Assembly (NCBI RefSeq): GCF_003324565.1
Contig: NZ_QOLA01000002.1
Location: forward strand, 744,001 to 808,000
DNA: 64,000 nucleotides
Origin: Streptomyces sp. SDr-06
GTDB taxonomy: Bacteria > Actinomycetota > Actinomycetes > Streptomycetales > Streptomycetaceae
Direction: 5' to 3'
The translations under genes were made by a program, and so were the position numbers. The notes under the pieces were generated by a model that was not told the origin of the DNA, did not search any database, and saw only the letters and a program-made list of their open reading frames with translations. Positions within the stretch are counted from its first letter, which is position 1, and each line of letters starts with the position of its first letter. This document shows, in pieces, positions 38,617 through 46,879 of the stretch.

Positions 38617-39070
38617 CCCCGGCGCGGGATGCGCTGGGGCTCCGCCCCAGACCCCGTTCGCGCCCGAACGGCGCTCGTCCTCAAACTCCCCCAAGGCCTT
38701 AAGGGCCAGGGGGGACCCCCATGACGGGCTCAGGTTGCCAGCGCTGAGCCCCCTACAGGGGCGCGGGGAACTGCGCGACCAGCCACGCACGGCGGACGGA
38801 CGAAAGGGGGTTGGGGGCGCGGGGAACTGCGCGAGCAACCGTGCACGGTCCGCGGACGGATGGGGGTCAAGGGGCGCGGGGAACGGCGCGAGTGACCATG
38901 CACGGTCCGCAGCCGGAAGGGGGTTAGGGGCGCGGGGAACTGCGCAAGGCAGGGCCGGGGTGCAGCCGCGGGGTTGGGGGCAGGGGGACTACCCCCGGTA
39001 GGACACGGTGCGGCAAAGATTTCCGCGTTTCCCCTGGCGAGCCGCATGTGATGCGCGTAGACAATCCCCC
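38617..39070 (+). repeat. Composite intergenic repeat with four tandem 56-57 bp units
   Basis: No gene is seen in this 454-base gap. From about 38634 it reads GGGGCTCCGCCCCAGAC, then CGGCGCTCGTCCTCAAA, then four units beginning GCGCGGGGAACTGCGCGA at 38761, 38817, 38874 (one base differs) and 38930, spaced 56-57 bases. Each unit can form a CGCG-loop-CGCG stem. The same blocks in the same order recur at 46678 and, on the minus strand, below 60000. Confidence 0.88.
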
Positions 39071-39859
39071 ATGCACACCCTTACCAAAGCCGCCGCCGCC
39101 ACCGCCGCGCTCGCCCTCACCGGCGTCGCCTTCTACGGCGTCGGCGCGGCCTCCGCCGACAACGCCGCGCCGAAGTCGGACCGGGAGATCCCCAACATCA
39201 CCAAGGTCGAAGACAAGATCAACGCGTATTACGGCGGCACGGCCGACGCCTCGGGCAAGTACCAGGCGTCGCCCACGAGCAACTACGCCAAGCAGGTCGC
39301 CGAGATCGAGGCCCGCGCCAAGCGGCAGATCAAGCACGCCGTGGACCACCCGGGGCGGGACGGCCGCAAGCCCGCCATCGTGCTCGACGTCGACGACACG
39401 ACGCTGCTGACGTACGACTACGAGAAGAAGAACGGCTTCGCCTACAACGACGCGGCCTTCAACGCCTATGTGCAGAGCGCGCAGTCGATCGCCGTGTTCG
39501 GCATGCCGGACCTCGTCAACTACGCGGCCAAGAACGGTGTCACGGTCTTCTTCCTCACCGGCCGCGGCGTCTCCCAGCGCGACGCCAGCGCCGCCAACCT
39601 CACCAGGGCGGGCTACAACGTGCCCGTCGATGCCGCGCACTTCTTCCTGAAGGACAAGGTCAACCCGCCGGCGTACCTGAGCTGCGGGAAGCCGACCTGG
39701 ACCTGCTCGACGGTCGACTACAAGGCGGGCACCCGCAAGCACATCGAGTCGCTCGGCTACAACATCGTGGCCAACCTCGGCGACCAGTACACCGACCTCG
39801 CGGGCGGCCACGCCGACAAGACGTACAAGATCCCCAACCCGATGTACTTCCTTCCGTAG
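39071..39859 (+). CDS. Secreted HAD-superfamily acid phosphatase
   Basis: The 262-residue protein has a Sec signal peptide (cleavage near ASA-DN) and a class B/plant-type acid phosphatase domain: DVDDTTLLTYDYE with both catalytic aspartates near residue 108, FFLTGRGV near residue 159, and NLGDQYTDLAGG with the last metal ligands near residue 240. It should release phosphate from organic esters outside the cell. ATG at 39071 places the signal peptide correctly. A shared hairpin separates it from the convergent PBP gene. Confidence 0.92.
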   Translation: MHTLTKAAAATAALALTGVAFYGVGAASADNAAPKSDREIPNITKVEDKINAYYGGTADASGKYQASPTSNYAKQVAEIEARAKRQIKHAVDHPGRDGRKPAIVLDVDDTTLLTYDYEKKNGFAYNDAAFNAYVQSAQSIAVFGMPDLVNYAAKNGVTVFFLTGRGVSQRDASAANLTRAGYNVPVDAAHFFLKDKVNPPAYLSCGKPTWTCSTVDYKAGTRKHIESLGYNIVANLGDQYTDLAGGHADKTYKIPNPMYFLP

Positions 39860-39888
39860 GGAAGGGTTTCCCCAGGGAAGGCCCCGCT

Positions 39889-39928
39889 CCGGTCCGGGGC
39901 GCTCGCCGTCCAGAGCGCCCCGGACCGG
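39889..39928. terminator. Bidirectional terminator between phosphatase and PBP genes
   Basis: A 16-bp stem (arms CCGGTCCGGGGCGCTC and its complement) with an eight-base loop lies between the convergent stops, 29 bases after one and three bases after the other. Confidence 0.8.
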
Positions 39929-39931
39929 GCT

Positions 39932-41392
39932 TCACCGCGAGGCGAGCGCGGCCTTCATCATCGCCTGCGCGACCGGGCCCGCCAGGCCGTTGCCGCTGAC
40001 CTCGGAGCGCTCGGCGTCGGAGTCCTGGATGACGACCGCGACCGCGATCTCCTTGCCGGACTTCGGGTCCTTGGCGAACGAGGTGAACCAGGCGTACGGC
40101 TTCTGGGAGTTGTCCACGCCGTGCTGCGCCGTGCCGGTCTTGGCGCCGACCTCCATGCCGTCGATCTTCGCGTTGGTCCCGGTGCCGTCCGTGACCACGG
40201 AGATCATCGCGCTGTACATCTGCCGCGCGGTCTTCGAGGACATGATCCTCTTGCCGTCCGAGTCGGCGTACGACTGAAGGGTGCTGCCCTTCGCATCCGT
40301 CACCTTGGACACCATGTGCGGCGCGGACAGTACACCGTCGTTGGCGATGGCGGCCGACACCATGGCCATCTGCATCGGGGTGGCCGTCACATCGAACTGT
40401 CCGATGCCGGAGAGCGCGGTCGACGCCTTGTCCATGCTCTTCGGATACACACTCGTCGCGGCACGCACGGGGATGTCCAGCCCGGCGTCGTTGAAGCCGA
40501 ACTTCTCGGACATCGCCCGCACCTTGTCCTGGCCCAGATCCACGGCCATCTTGCCGAAGACGTTGTTGCAGGAGTACTCGAGCGCGGTACGGATCGAGGC
40601 GTTCTCGCAGGGCGCGGACGCCGACTCGTTGCGCAGGTCCGTCGCCGTGCCCGGCAGGCGGTACGGATTGGGGCTCGTGGTCTTGTCGTCGATCGAGGAA
40701 TAGAGGCCGCTCTCCAGCGCCGCGGACGCCACCACCAGCTTGAAGGTGGAGCCCGGCGTCAGCGGCTGGCGCAGTGCGCGGTTGAGCAGCGGCTGGCCCT
40801 TGTCCTCGGACAACCGTTTCCACGCGTCGCCGTCGGCCGAGGAGGAGCCCGCGATCTTCGACGGGTCGTAGGAGGGGGTGGAGACCATGCCGAGGACGCG
40901 GCCGGTCTTCGGGTCCATCGCGACGGCCGCGCCCTCCTTGCCGCCGAGCGCCTGGTACCCGGCCTTCTGCACCGCCGGGTCGATGGTGGTCAGGACGTCG
41001 CCGCCCGCCGCGCGCTCCCGGGTCAGCGCGTCGAAGGGGTTCTGCATGCGCGGGTCGCTGCCGTCGAGGACCTTGGAGTAGATCCCCTCCAGCTGGGTCG
41101 ACCCGTACACCTGCGAGGCGAAGCCGGTGACGGGCGCGTACATCGGTCCGTCCTTGTAGCTGCGCTGGTAGGCGAGGTCGCCGCTCTTCGTCCTTTCCGA
41201 TCCGGTGACCGGCGAACCGGCCACGATGATGTCCCCGAGCGGCCGCGCGTACTCCGCGATGGTGTTCCGCCGGTTCAGCTTGTCGTCCGCGAGGGCCTGG
41301 CCTTTGTAGAACTGCACATAGGTGGCCCGCCCGAGGAGGGCGAGCACCATCAGCAGACAGAAGACCGAGGCGCGCCTGATTGTCTTGTTCAT
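39932..41392 (-). CDS. Class B penicillin-binding protein (PbpA/PBP2-like transpeptidase)
   Basis: The 486-residue protein has a short cytoplasmic tail, one transmembrane helix (residues 8-24), a dimerisation domain and a transpeptidase domain with the active-site S215 in STFK, SCN near residue 278 and KTGT near residue 418. It crosslinks peptidoglycan outside the membrane. Its form fits the actinobacterial PbpA that usually sits beside rodA/ftsW; no such partner is here, so this is a stand-alone paralogue. ATG at 41392 starts directly before the membrane anchor. Confidence 0.93.
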   Translation of the reverse strand: MNKTIRRASVFCLLMVLALLGRATYVQFYKGQALADDKLNRRNTIAEYARPLGDIIVAGSPVTGSERTKSGDLAYQRSYKDGPMYAPVTGFASQVYGSTQLEGIYSKVLDGSDPRMQNPFDALTRERAAGGDVLTTIDPAVQKAGYQALGGKEGAAVAMDPKTGRVLGMVSTPSYDPSKIAGSSSADGDAWKRLSEDKGQPLLNRALRQPLTPGSTFKLVVASAALESGLYSSIDDKTTSPNPYRLPGTATDLRNESASAPCENASIRTALEYSCNNVFGKMAVDLGQDKVRAMSEKFGFNDAGLDIPVRAATSVYPKSMDKASTALSGIGQFDVTATPMQMAMVSAAIANDGVLSAPHMVSKVTDAKGSTLQSYADSDGKRIMSSKTARQMYSAMISVVTDGTGTNAKIDGMEVGAKTGTAQHGVDNSQKPYAWFTSFAKDPKSGKEIAVAVVIQDSDAERSEVSGNGLAGPVAQAMMKAALASR

Positions 41393-41456
41393 CCCGTACG
41401 CAAGACGGACGGGGCGGACGGCGGAGTTCCGGTTGTCCCGGTTTCTCAGGAGAACT

Positions 41457-42110
41457 TCATCGGGGCCGGACGAAGCCCGACTCGTAGGCGGCGATCACCG
41501 CCTGGGTGCGGTCGCGGGCGCCCGTCTTGGCCAGCACGGCGGCCACGTGGGTCTTCACGGTGGCCGGGCCGACCCCCATCCGCCCGGCGATCTCCGCGTT
41601 GGTCAGCCCCGTCGTCATGAGCCGCAGCACCTGCCCCTCCCGTTCGGTGAGCCGGGTCGTCCACGCGGGCGCCGCGGCGGCCGACGCGTGCCGGGCCGCC
41701 AGCTCGCGGACCTGCGCGGGGAACAGGAGCGAGTCGCTGCGGGCGACCAGGCGGACGGCCTGGATCAGCTCCTCGGCGGCGGCCCGCTTCAGCAGGAACC
41801 CGGCGGCGCCCGCGCGCAGCGCGTCGTACACGTAACTGTCGTTCTCGAAGGTTGTGACCACCACGATCCTCGGCGGCGCCGCGAGCGTGGCGAGGATCTG
41901 TTCGGTGGCGCGGATCCCGTCGATCTCGGGCATCCGGACGTCCATCAGGACGACGTCGGGCAGCCGGTCGCGTACGACCGAGACGGCCTCGGCGCCCGTG
42001 GTCGCCTCGCCGACGACCTCCAGATCGGGCTCGGCGTCGAGGATCACCCGCAGCGCCGTACGCACCATCCGCTCGTCGTCGGCGATCACGACCCGGGTCG
42101 TGCCGCTCAT
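41457..42110 (-). CDS. NarL/LuxR-family response regulator
   Basis: The 217-residue protein has a receiver domain (IADDERMVRTALR, phospho-acceptor aspartate in PDVVLMDVRMPEIDG, VTTFE, LLKR) and a C-terminal LuxR helix-turn-helix (LTEREGQVLRLMTTGLTNAEIA, then VKTHVAAVLAKTGARDRTQA). It is the partner of the histidine kinase just upstream; their ends overlap as ATGA. The target genes are unknown. Confidence 0.94.
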   Translation of the reverse strand: MSGTTRVVIADDERMVRTALRVILDAEPDLEVVGEATTGAEAVSVVRDRLPDVVLMDVRMPEIDGIRATEQILATLAAPPRIVVVTTFENDSYVYDALRAGAAGFLLKRAAAEELIQAVRLVARSDSLLFPAQVRELAARHASAAAAPAWTTRLTEREGQVLRLMTTGLTNAEIAGRMGVGPATVKTHVAAVLAKTGARDRTQAVIAAYESGFVRPR

Positions 42111-43330
42111 CGCGCACCGCCGAGGGGGAGGCGGGCGCCGAGCCGCCAGCGGCCGTCCTCGGGGCCCGCCGAGGCGTGCCCGCCGAGCAGCGCGGCCCGC
42201 TCGGCGATGCCGCGCAGCCCGCGTCCGCCGCCCGGCCGCACCACCGGCGGGGCTCCGGACAGGGGATTCTCCATCACGATGGCCAACTCTCCGCCGCCGA
42301 CGGCGACTCGCAGGGTGACGGGTGAACTCCCGCCGTGGCGAAGGGCGTTGCTCAGCCCCTCCTGGACGATCCGGTACGCCTCGCGCGAGACCAGCTCGGG
42401 CACCGCCGCCGGGTCGCCCTCCAGGGAGTACGTCACCTTCAGGCCGGTGCGGGACAGCAGGCCCTCCAGGGCGGCGAGGTCCGGGGCGGCGAACTCGCCG
42501 TCGTCCTGGCGCAACAGGCCGAGCACGGCGTCGAGTTCGTCGACCGTGCGCCGGGTGGTCTCCTCGATGGCGGTGAGCGCCTCGCGCACGAACTCGGGGT
42601 CCGAGTCCAGGACGCGGCGGGCCGCGCCCGCCTGGAGGGTGACCGCGCTCAGGGCGTGGCCCACCGAGTCGTGCAGCTCGCGGGCGAGCCGGTTGCGCAC
42701 GGCCAGTTCGGCCGCGCGCTGCTCGGCCGCGGCGAGGCGGTCGGCGGGGGTCGGCCCCAGCAGCACGGGCGCGAGCCGGGCGAGCAGGGCCCCGGCCGCC
42801 GCCGAGCAGGCCGCGAGCCCGAGCAGCATCGCGATCCCGGCGGCCGGGGTGAGCGCGAGGCCCCAGCCGGTGGAGAGCGGGCCCGAGCTGTCGTACGCGC
42901 TGTGGCGCAGGCCGGGGAAGGCGGGCAGCACGATCAGGAACACCGCGAACGGGGGCAGCGCCAGGCTCATCCCGCTGAGGATCCCGCCGAGCGCGAGGTG
43001 CAGCGTGTACCAGGCCGAGGTGCGCAGCCGGGCGTCCCGGGAGCGGGCGGGCGCGTCGGCGAGGGCCGCCGGGTCCACCCGGCACAACGCCCGCACGCCG
43101 AACACGAGCAGCGGCCGGGCGATCGGCACCAGGGCGGAGACCGCGGCGATCGGCAGTGCGACGGCGAACGTGACGAGCGCCAGCGGGAACGAGGTGAAGG
43201 GGCTGGTGCCCGCGCTGAAGGAGCCGACGGCGACCGAGCCGACCAGGAAGTACGGCATCAACAGGGCGCCGCCCAGGACCAGATGGACCCAGCGGTGCCG
43301 GGCCCGGACGCCGAACAGGGCGCGCATCAC
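42107..43330 (-). CDS. Membrane sensor histidine kinase (HisKA_3, NarL-type partner)
   Basis: The 407-residue kinase has about five hydrophobic segments in its first 190 residues, a coiled segment AADRLAAAEQRAAELAVRN, the phospho-acceptor helix RELHDSVGHALSAVTLQ (His near residue 230) and a HATPase domain with EAYRIVQEGLSNALRHG and GRGLRGIAERA. No extracellular sensor domain of size is present, so it probably senses within or at the membrane. It shares an ATGA overlap with the response regulator gene. Confidence 0.92.
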   Translation of the reverse strand: MMRALFGVRARHRWVHLVLGGALLMPYFLVGSVAVGSFSAGTSPFTSFPLALVTFAVALPIAAVSALVPIARPLLVFGVRALCRVDPAALADAPARSRDARLRTSAWYTLHLALGGILSGMSLALPPFAVFLIVLPAFPGLRHSAYDSSGPLSTGWGLALTPAAGIAMLLGLAACSAAAGALLARLAPVLLGPTPADRLAAAEQRAAELAVRNRLARELHDSVGHALSAVTLQAGAARRVLDSDPEFVREALTAIEETTRRTVDELDAVLGLLRQDDGEFAAPDLAALEGLLSRTGLKVTYSLEGDPAAVPELVSREAYRIVQEGLSNALRHGGSSPVTLRVAVGGGELAIVMENPLSGAPPVVRPGGGRGLRGIAERAALLGGHASAGPEDGRWRLGARLPLGGAR

Positions 43331-43534
43331 GCGGCGCGGTCCGGGCCGGGGGAGCGCGCGGCGGAGAAGGGGGCGCCCATGCCGACGATCATGTGCACAG
43401 CGTAGGCGAGGCGCCGGGGCGGGCGCGTGGGAAAGAGCGGGCTCATCCTCCCACCGTCGCGCGCCGCGTGGCTCCGCCGCCTCCTGCGCCCCGACGATCC
43501 GCCTCCGCCGCGCGGGGGAGGCGGGCCGCGTCCC

Positions 43535-44305
43535 TCAGAGCCGGCGGGTCGCCAGCGTCAGGCGGTCCCGGGCGTCGAACAGGGCGTCCTTCACCATCTG
43601 TTCGTGGGCCGGGGTCAGCCGAGCCACCGGCACCGAGCAGCTGATCGCGTCGCGGGCCGGGGTGCGGTACGGGATCGCGACGCCGAAGCAGCGCAGGCCC
43701 AGCGTGTTCTCCTCGCGGTCCACGGCGTAGCCCTGCTCGCGGACGAGGTGCAGCTCCTCGATGAGCTTCTCGCGGTCGGTGATGGTGTGCTCGGTGAGCT
43801 GCTGGAGGGTCTCCGGGAGCAGCTTGCGCACCTGCTCGTCGCTGTGGGTGGCGAGCAGCGCCTTGCCGAGCGACGTCGAGTGGGCCGGCAGGCGGCGGCC
43901 GACCCGAGTGAAGGGGCGCAGGTAGTGCTGCGACTGGCGGGTGGCGAGGTAGACCACGTTCGTGCCGTCGAGGCGGGCGAGGTGGATGGTCTCGGTGGTG
44001 TCGTCCGAGAGCCGGTCCAGGGTGGGGCGCGCCGCCGCCACGACCTCGTCGCCGTCGATGTAGGAGGTGCCCACGAGCAGGGCCCGCACGCCGATGCCGT
44101 ACCGGGTGCCCGTCGCGTCGGTCTCCACCCAGCCGAGCTCCACCAGGGTGCGAAGGAGCATGTACAGACTGGACTTCGGGTAGCCCACCGCCTCCTGCAC
44201 CGCGGCGAGGGAGTGCATTCCGGGCCGCCCTGCGAAATACTCGAGCAACTCGACGGTCCGCACCGCGGACTTGACCTGTGCTCCACCTGAATCGGCAGCC
44301 GACAT
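43535..44305 (-). CDS. IclR-family regulator divergent from the semialdehyde dehydrogenase gene
   Basis: The 256-residue protein has an IclR winged helix (residues 10-75, AVRTVELLEYFAGRPGMHSL in pieces, GYPKSSLYMLLRTLVELGW) and an effector domain (residues 80-250, HLARLDGTNVVYLATRQ, PAHSTSLGKALLA, GYAVDREENTLGLRCFGVAI). IclR/KdgR proteins often bind intermediates of sugar-acid breakdown. Its place beside the last enzyme of the aldarate route and the shared promoter motif suggest it controls both halves of the pathway. Confidence 0.9.
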   Translation of the reverse strand: MSAADSGGAQVKSAVRTVELLEYFAGRPGMHSLAAVQEAVGYPKSSLYMLLRTLVELGWVETDATGTRYGIGVRALLVGTSYIDGDEVVAAARPTLDRLSDDTTETIHLARLDGTNVVYLATRQSQHYLRPFTRVGRRLPAHSTSLGKALLATHSDEQVRKLLPETLQQLTEHTITDREKLIEELHLVREQGYAVDREENTLGLRCFGVAIPYRTPARDAISCSVPVARLTPAHEQMVKDALFDARDRLTLATRRL

Positions 44306-44336
44306 CCAGCACCCCGCTCCTTCTCGCCGAGGCTTC

Positions 44337-44409
44337 TTGCCAAGGCGGAACGCCCGTTAATAGAGTCCCAGCATATTCAGCATCGGGAACTCTGTTCAGA
44401 ATACCGAAC
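44337..44409 (+). promoter_or_regulatory. Promoter and operator of the semialdehyde dehydrogenase operon
   Basis: TTGCCA (44337-44342), an 18-base spacer and TAGAGT (44361-44366) form the promoter. Downstream are GAAC-TCT-GTTC (44387-44397) and, sharing the GTTC, GTTC-N8-GAAC (44394-44409, starting GTTCAGAATACC). These overlapping inverted repeats fit an IclR-type operator and resemble the motif ahead of kdgD. Confidence 0.55.
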
Positions 44410-44457
44410 AAGTCCTGGTGGGTGGCAGAAGCGGACCGGCAGTGGAAGGACAACGCG

Positions 44458-45987
44458 GTGAGCGCAGCAGCACCAGTCTGGAGTGTCGACCCCCGAACGG
44501 GGAAGCCGCGGGAAGAGGTCGCGGTCGAAGCCACGCCCGAGGAGGTCGACCAGGCGGTCCGGGCCGCCTGGTCCGTGCGCGGGACCCTCGCCGACCTGAG
44601 CGTACGCGCCGTGTTCCTGCGGACCGCGGCCGACCTCCTGGACGCCTCGGCCGACCACGTGGTGGAGGCCGCCGACGCCGAGACGGCGCTCGGCCCGGTC
44701 CGCCTCAGGGGCGAACTCGCCCGCACCAGCGCCCAGTTGAGGGCCTTCGCCGAGGCCGTCGAGGACGGCTCCTTCCTCGACATACGCATCGACCACGCCG
44801 ACCCCTCCCGCACCCCGCCCTGGCCCGACCTCAGGCGCGTCAAGATCCCCCTCGGCGTCGTCGCGGTCTACTCGGCCTCCAACTTCCCGCTCGCCTTCTC
44901 CGTGCCCGGCGGCGACACCGCGAGCGCCATCGCGGCCGGCTGCCCCGTCGTCGTCAAGGCGCACCCCGACCACCCGGCCACCTCCGAACTCTGTGTGTCG
45001 CTGCTGCGCCGCGCCGCCGTCCTGGCCGGACTTCCCGAGGACGTGGTGACGCTGGTCCACGGCTTCACCGCGGGCGTCGAGCTCGTACGCCATCCCCTGG
45101 TGGCGGCCGCCGGGTTCACCGGATCGGTGCGCGGCGGGCGGGCCCTGTTCGACGCGGCGGCCGCACGGCCCGTGCCGATTCCCTTCCACGGCGAGCTCGG
45201 CTCGCTGAACCCCGTCGTGGTGACGGCCGCCGCCGCCGAGGAGCGCGGCGAGCAGATCGGGGCCGGGCTCGGCGCGTCCATGACCATGGGCGTCGGCCAG
45301 TTCTGCACCAAGCCCGGATTCGTGCTGGTCCCCCGGGGCGGGGCGGGCGACGCCCTGCTCAAGGCGCTCACGGCGGCGGTCTGCGACACCGACGCCGGGG
45401 TCATGCTCGACCACCGGATGCGGGACGCGTTCGTCGCGGGGGTGGCCGAGCGGGCCGCGCTGACCGGCGTCGAGGCCCCGGTCACGCCCGGCGCGGGCGG
45501 CGAGCACACGGTGAGCGGCGGCTTCCTGACCGTACCGGCGGCCCTGCTCGTCGAGGAGGGCGAGCACGACCTGCTCCTGGAGGAGTGCTTCGGCCCGGTC
45601 ACCGTCGTCGCCCGGTACGCCGACGAATCCGAGATCGCCGCGGTGCTCTCCCGGCTCCCGGGCAATCTCACCGCGACGCTCCAGCTCTCCACCGCGGAGG
45701 CGGCGGGCGAGGGCGGCGGCGCCCAACTCCTGGCGGAACTCACCGCGTTGGCGGGCCGCGTCCTGGTCGACGGCTGGCCCACCGGGGTCGCGGTCGCCCC
45801 CGCCCAGCACCACGGCGGCCCCTACCCGGCGACCACCTCCACCTCCACCTCGGTCGGCGCCACCGCCGTGGAGCGCTGGCTGCGCCCGGTCACCTACCAG
45901 AGCACCCCCCAGGCCCTGCTGCCGCCGGAGCTGCGCGACGACAACCCGCTGGGCCTGCCCCGCCGGGTGAACGGCACCCTCGGATGA
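44458..45987 (+). CDS. 2-oxoglutarate semialdehyde dehydrogenase (KGSADH-type aldehyde dehydrogenase)
   Basis: The 509-residue enzyme oxidises 2,5-dioxovalerate to 2-oxoglutarate, the last step of aldarate breakdown. E246 (FHGELGSLNP) and the nucleophile C283 (GQFCTKPG) are present. The overall pattern, with VVVKAHPDHPATSE and a HHGGPYPATT C-terminus, is that of the KGSADH group rather than general aldehyde dehydrogenases. GTG at 44458 has GGAAGGA eight bases upstream. It couples to the next gene by an ATGA overlap. Confidence 0.88.
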   Translation: MSAAAPVWSVDPRTGKPREEVAVEATPEEVDQAVRAAWSVRGTLADLSVRAVFLRTAADLLDASADHVVEAADAETALGPVRLRGELARTSAQLRAFAEAVEDGSFLDIRIDHADPSRTPPWPDLRRVKIPLGVVAVYSASNFPLAFSVPGGDTASAIAAGCPVVVKAHPDHPATSELCVSLLRRAAVLAGLPEDVVTLVHGFTAGVELVRHPLVAAAGFTGSVRGGRALFDAAAARPVPIPFHGELGSLNPVVVTAAAAEERGEQIGAGLGASMTMGVGQFCTKPGFVLVPRGGAGDALLKALTAAVCDTDAGVMLDHRMRDAFVAGVAERAALTGVEAPVTPGAGGEHTVSGGFLTVPAALLVEEGEHDLLLEECFGPVTVVARYADESEIAAVLSRLPGNLTATLQLSTAEAAGEGGGAQLLAELTALAGRVLVDGWPTGVAVAPAQHHGGPYPATTSTSTSVGATAVERWLRPVTYQSTPQALLPPELRDDNPLGLPRRVNGTLG

Positions 45988-46595
45988 CGGTGCGCCTGCC
46001 CGAACTGCCCTTTGTGCTTGAGCCGTACGGCCCGGACGTGCCCTGGACCTACGACGACGGGGTGCTCTCGGTACGGGCCGGGGCCCGCCAGGACCGGTTC
46101 GTGCCCCCGGCGGGGGAGAGCCTGGAGTCCTCCGGTGACGCCCCCCGGCTGCTCGGGACCGCCCCGGCGGGCGACTTCCAGCTGATCGCCCGGGCCATGG
46201 TCTCCTTCGAGGCGCCCTTCGACGCGGGCGTCCTGTACGTCCACGTGGGCGAGCGGCAGTGGGCCAAGCTCTGCCTGGAGCTCTCGCCACGGCGGCCGAC
46301 GATCTGCACGGTCGTCACGCGCGGACTCTCCGACGACGCGAACTCCTGGGAGGTGGACGGCGACAGTGTCTGGCTGCGGGTCAGCCGGACCGGCAAGGCG
46401 TTCGCCTTCCACGCCTCGGTGGACGGCGCGCGCTGGGTCTTCGTCCGGGTCTTCGCGCTCGGCACGGCCGAGGAGAGTGCGGTGGCGCGGGTCGGGTTCC
46501 TGGCCCAGTCGCCCGTGGGGGAGGGGTGCGCGGTGGCCTTCGACTCCGTCGAGTTCCGGGGGTTCGCGCCGAAGGACCTGCGGGACGCGAGCTGA
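45984..46595 (+). CDS. DUF1349-like protein coupled to the semialdehyde dehydrogenase gene
   Basis: The 203-residue protein resembles DUF1349 (concanavalin-like beta sandwich): DFQLIARAMVSFEAPFDAGVLYVHVGERQWAKLCLE in pieces, FAFHASVDGARWVFVRVF and VGFLAQSPVGEGCAVAFDSVEF. It has no signal peptide. The fold often binds carbohydrate. ATG overlaps the previous stop, so it is part of the uronate/aldarate operon; its task there is unknown. Confidence 0.85.
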   Translation: MTVRLPELPFVLEPYGPDVPWTYDDGVLSVRAGARQDRFVPPAGESLESSGDAPRLLGTAPAGDFQLIARAMVSFEAPFDAGVLYVHVGERQWAKLCLELSPRRPTICTVVTRGLSDDANSWEVDGDSVWLRVSRTGKAFAFHASVDGARWVFVRVFALGTAEESAVARVGFLAQSPVGEGCAVAFDSVEFRGFAPKDLRDAS

Positions 46596-46879
46596 GGGGC
46601 GGGGCGGGCACGTCTCCCCACCCCGCCCCTTCCCCAGGCCCTCCGGGGGTATTCGTTCGGCTGCGGCCCGGTGGCTGCTGGGGGCTCCGCCCCAGACCCC
46701 GTTCGCGCCTTAAGGGCGCTCGTCCTCAAACGCCGGACGGGCTGAGGGTGTCCATGCCGACCAGCACCGGTGCTGTTAGGGGCGCGGGGAACTGCGCGAG
46801 AAGCGGGCACGGTCCGCAGCAGAACTACCAACCCCCGGAGGGTCTCGGGGAGGGGCGGGGTGGGGGAGGAGCCCCGGGG
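46596..46879 (+). repeat. Composite repeat between convergent genes
   Basis: The 284-base gap holds the same blocks as the one at 38634: GGGGCTCCGCCCCAGAC at about 46683, GGGCGCTCGTCCTCAAACG, CGGACGGGCTGAG, and one GGCGCGGGGAACTGCGCGAG unit at about 46780. No gene is seen. Confidence 0.8.

Noticed and set aside
38757..38950. CRISPR array
   Set aside because: Repeats are spaced evenly, but the spacers are near-copies of each other, there are no cas genes, and the same unit occurs singly elsewhere.
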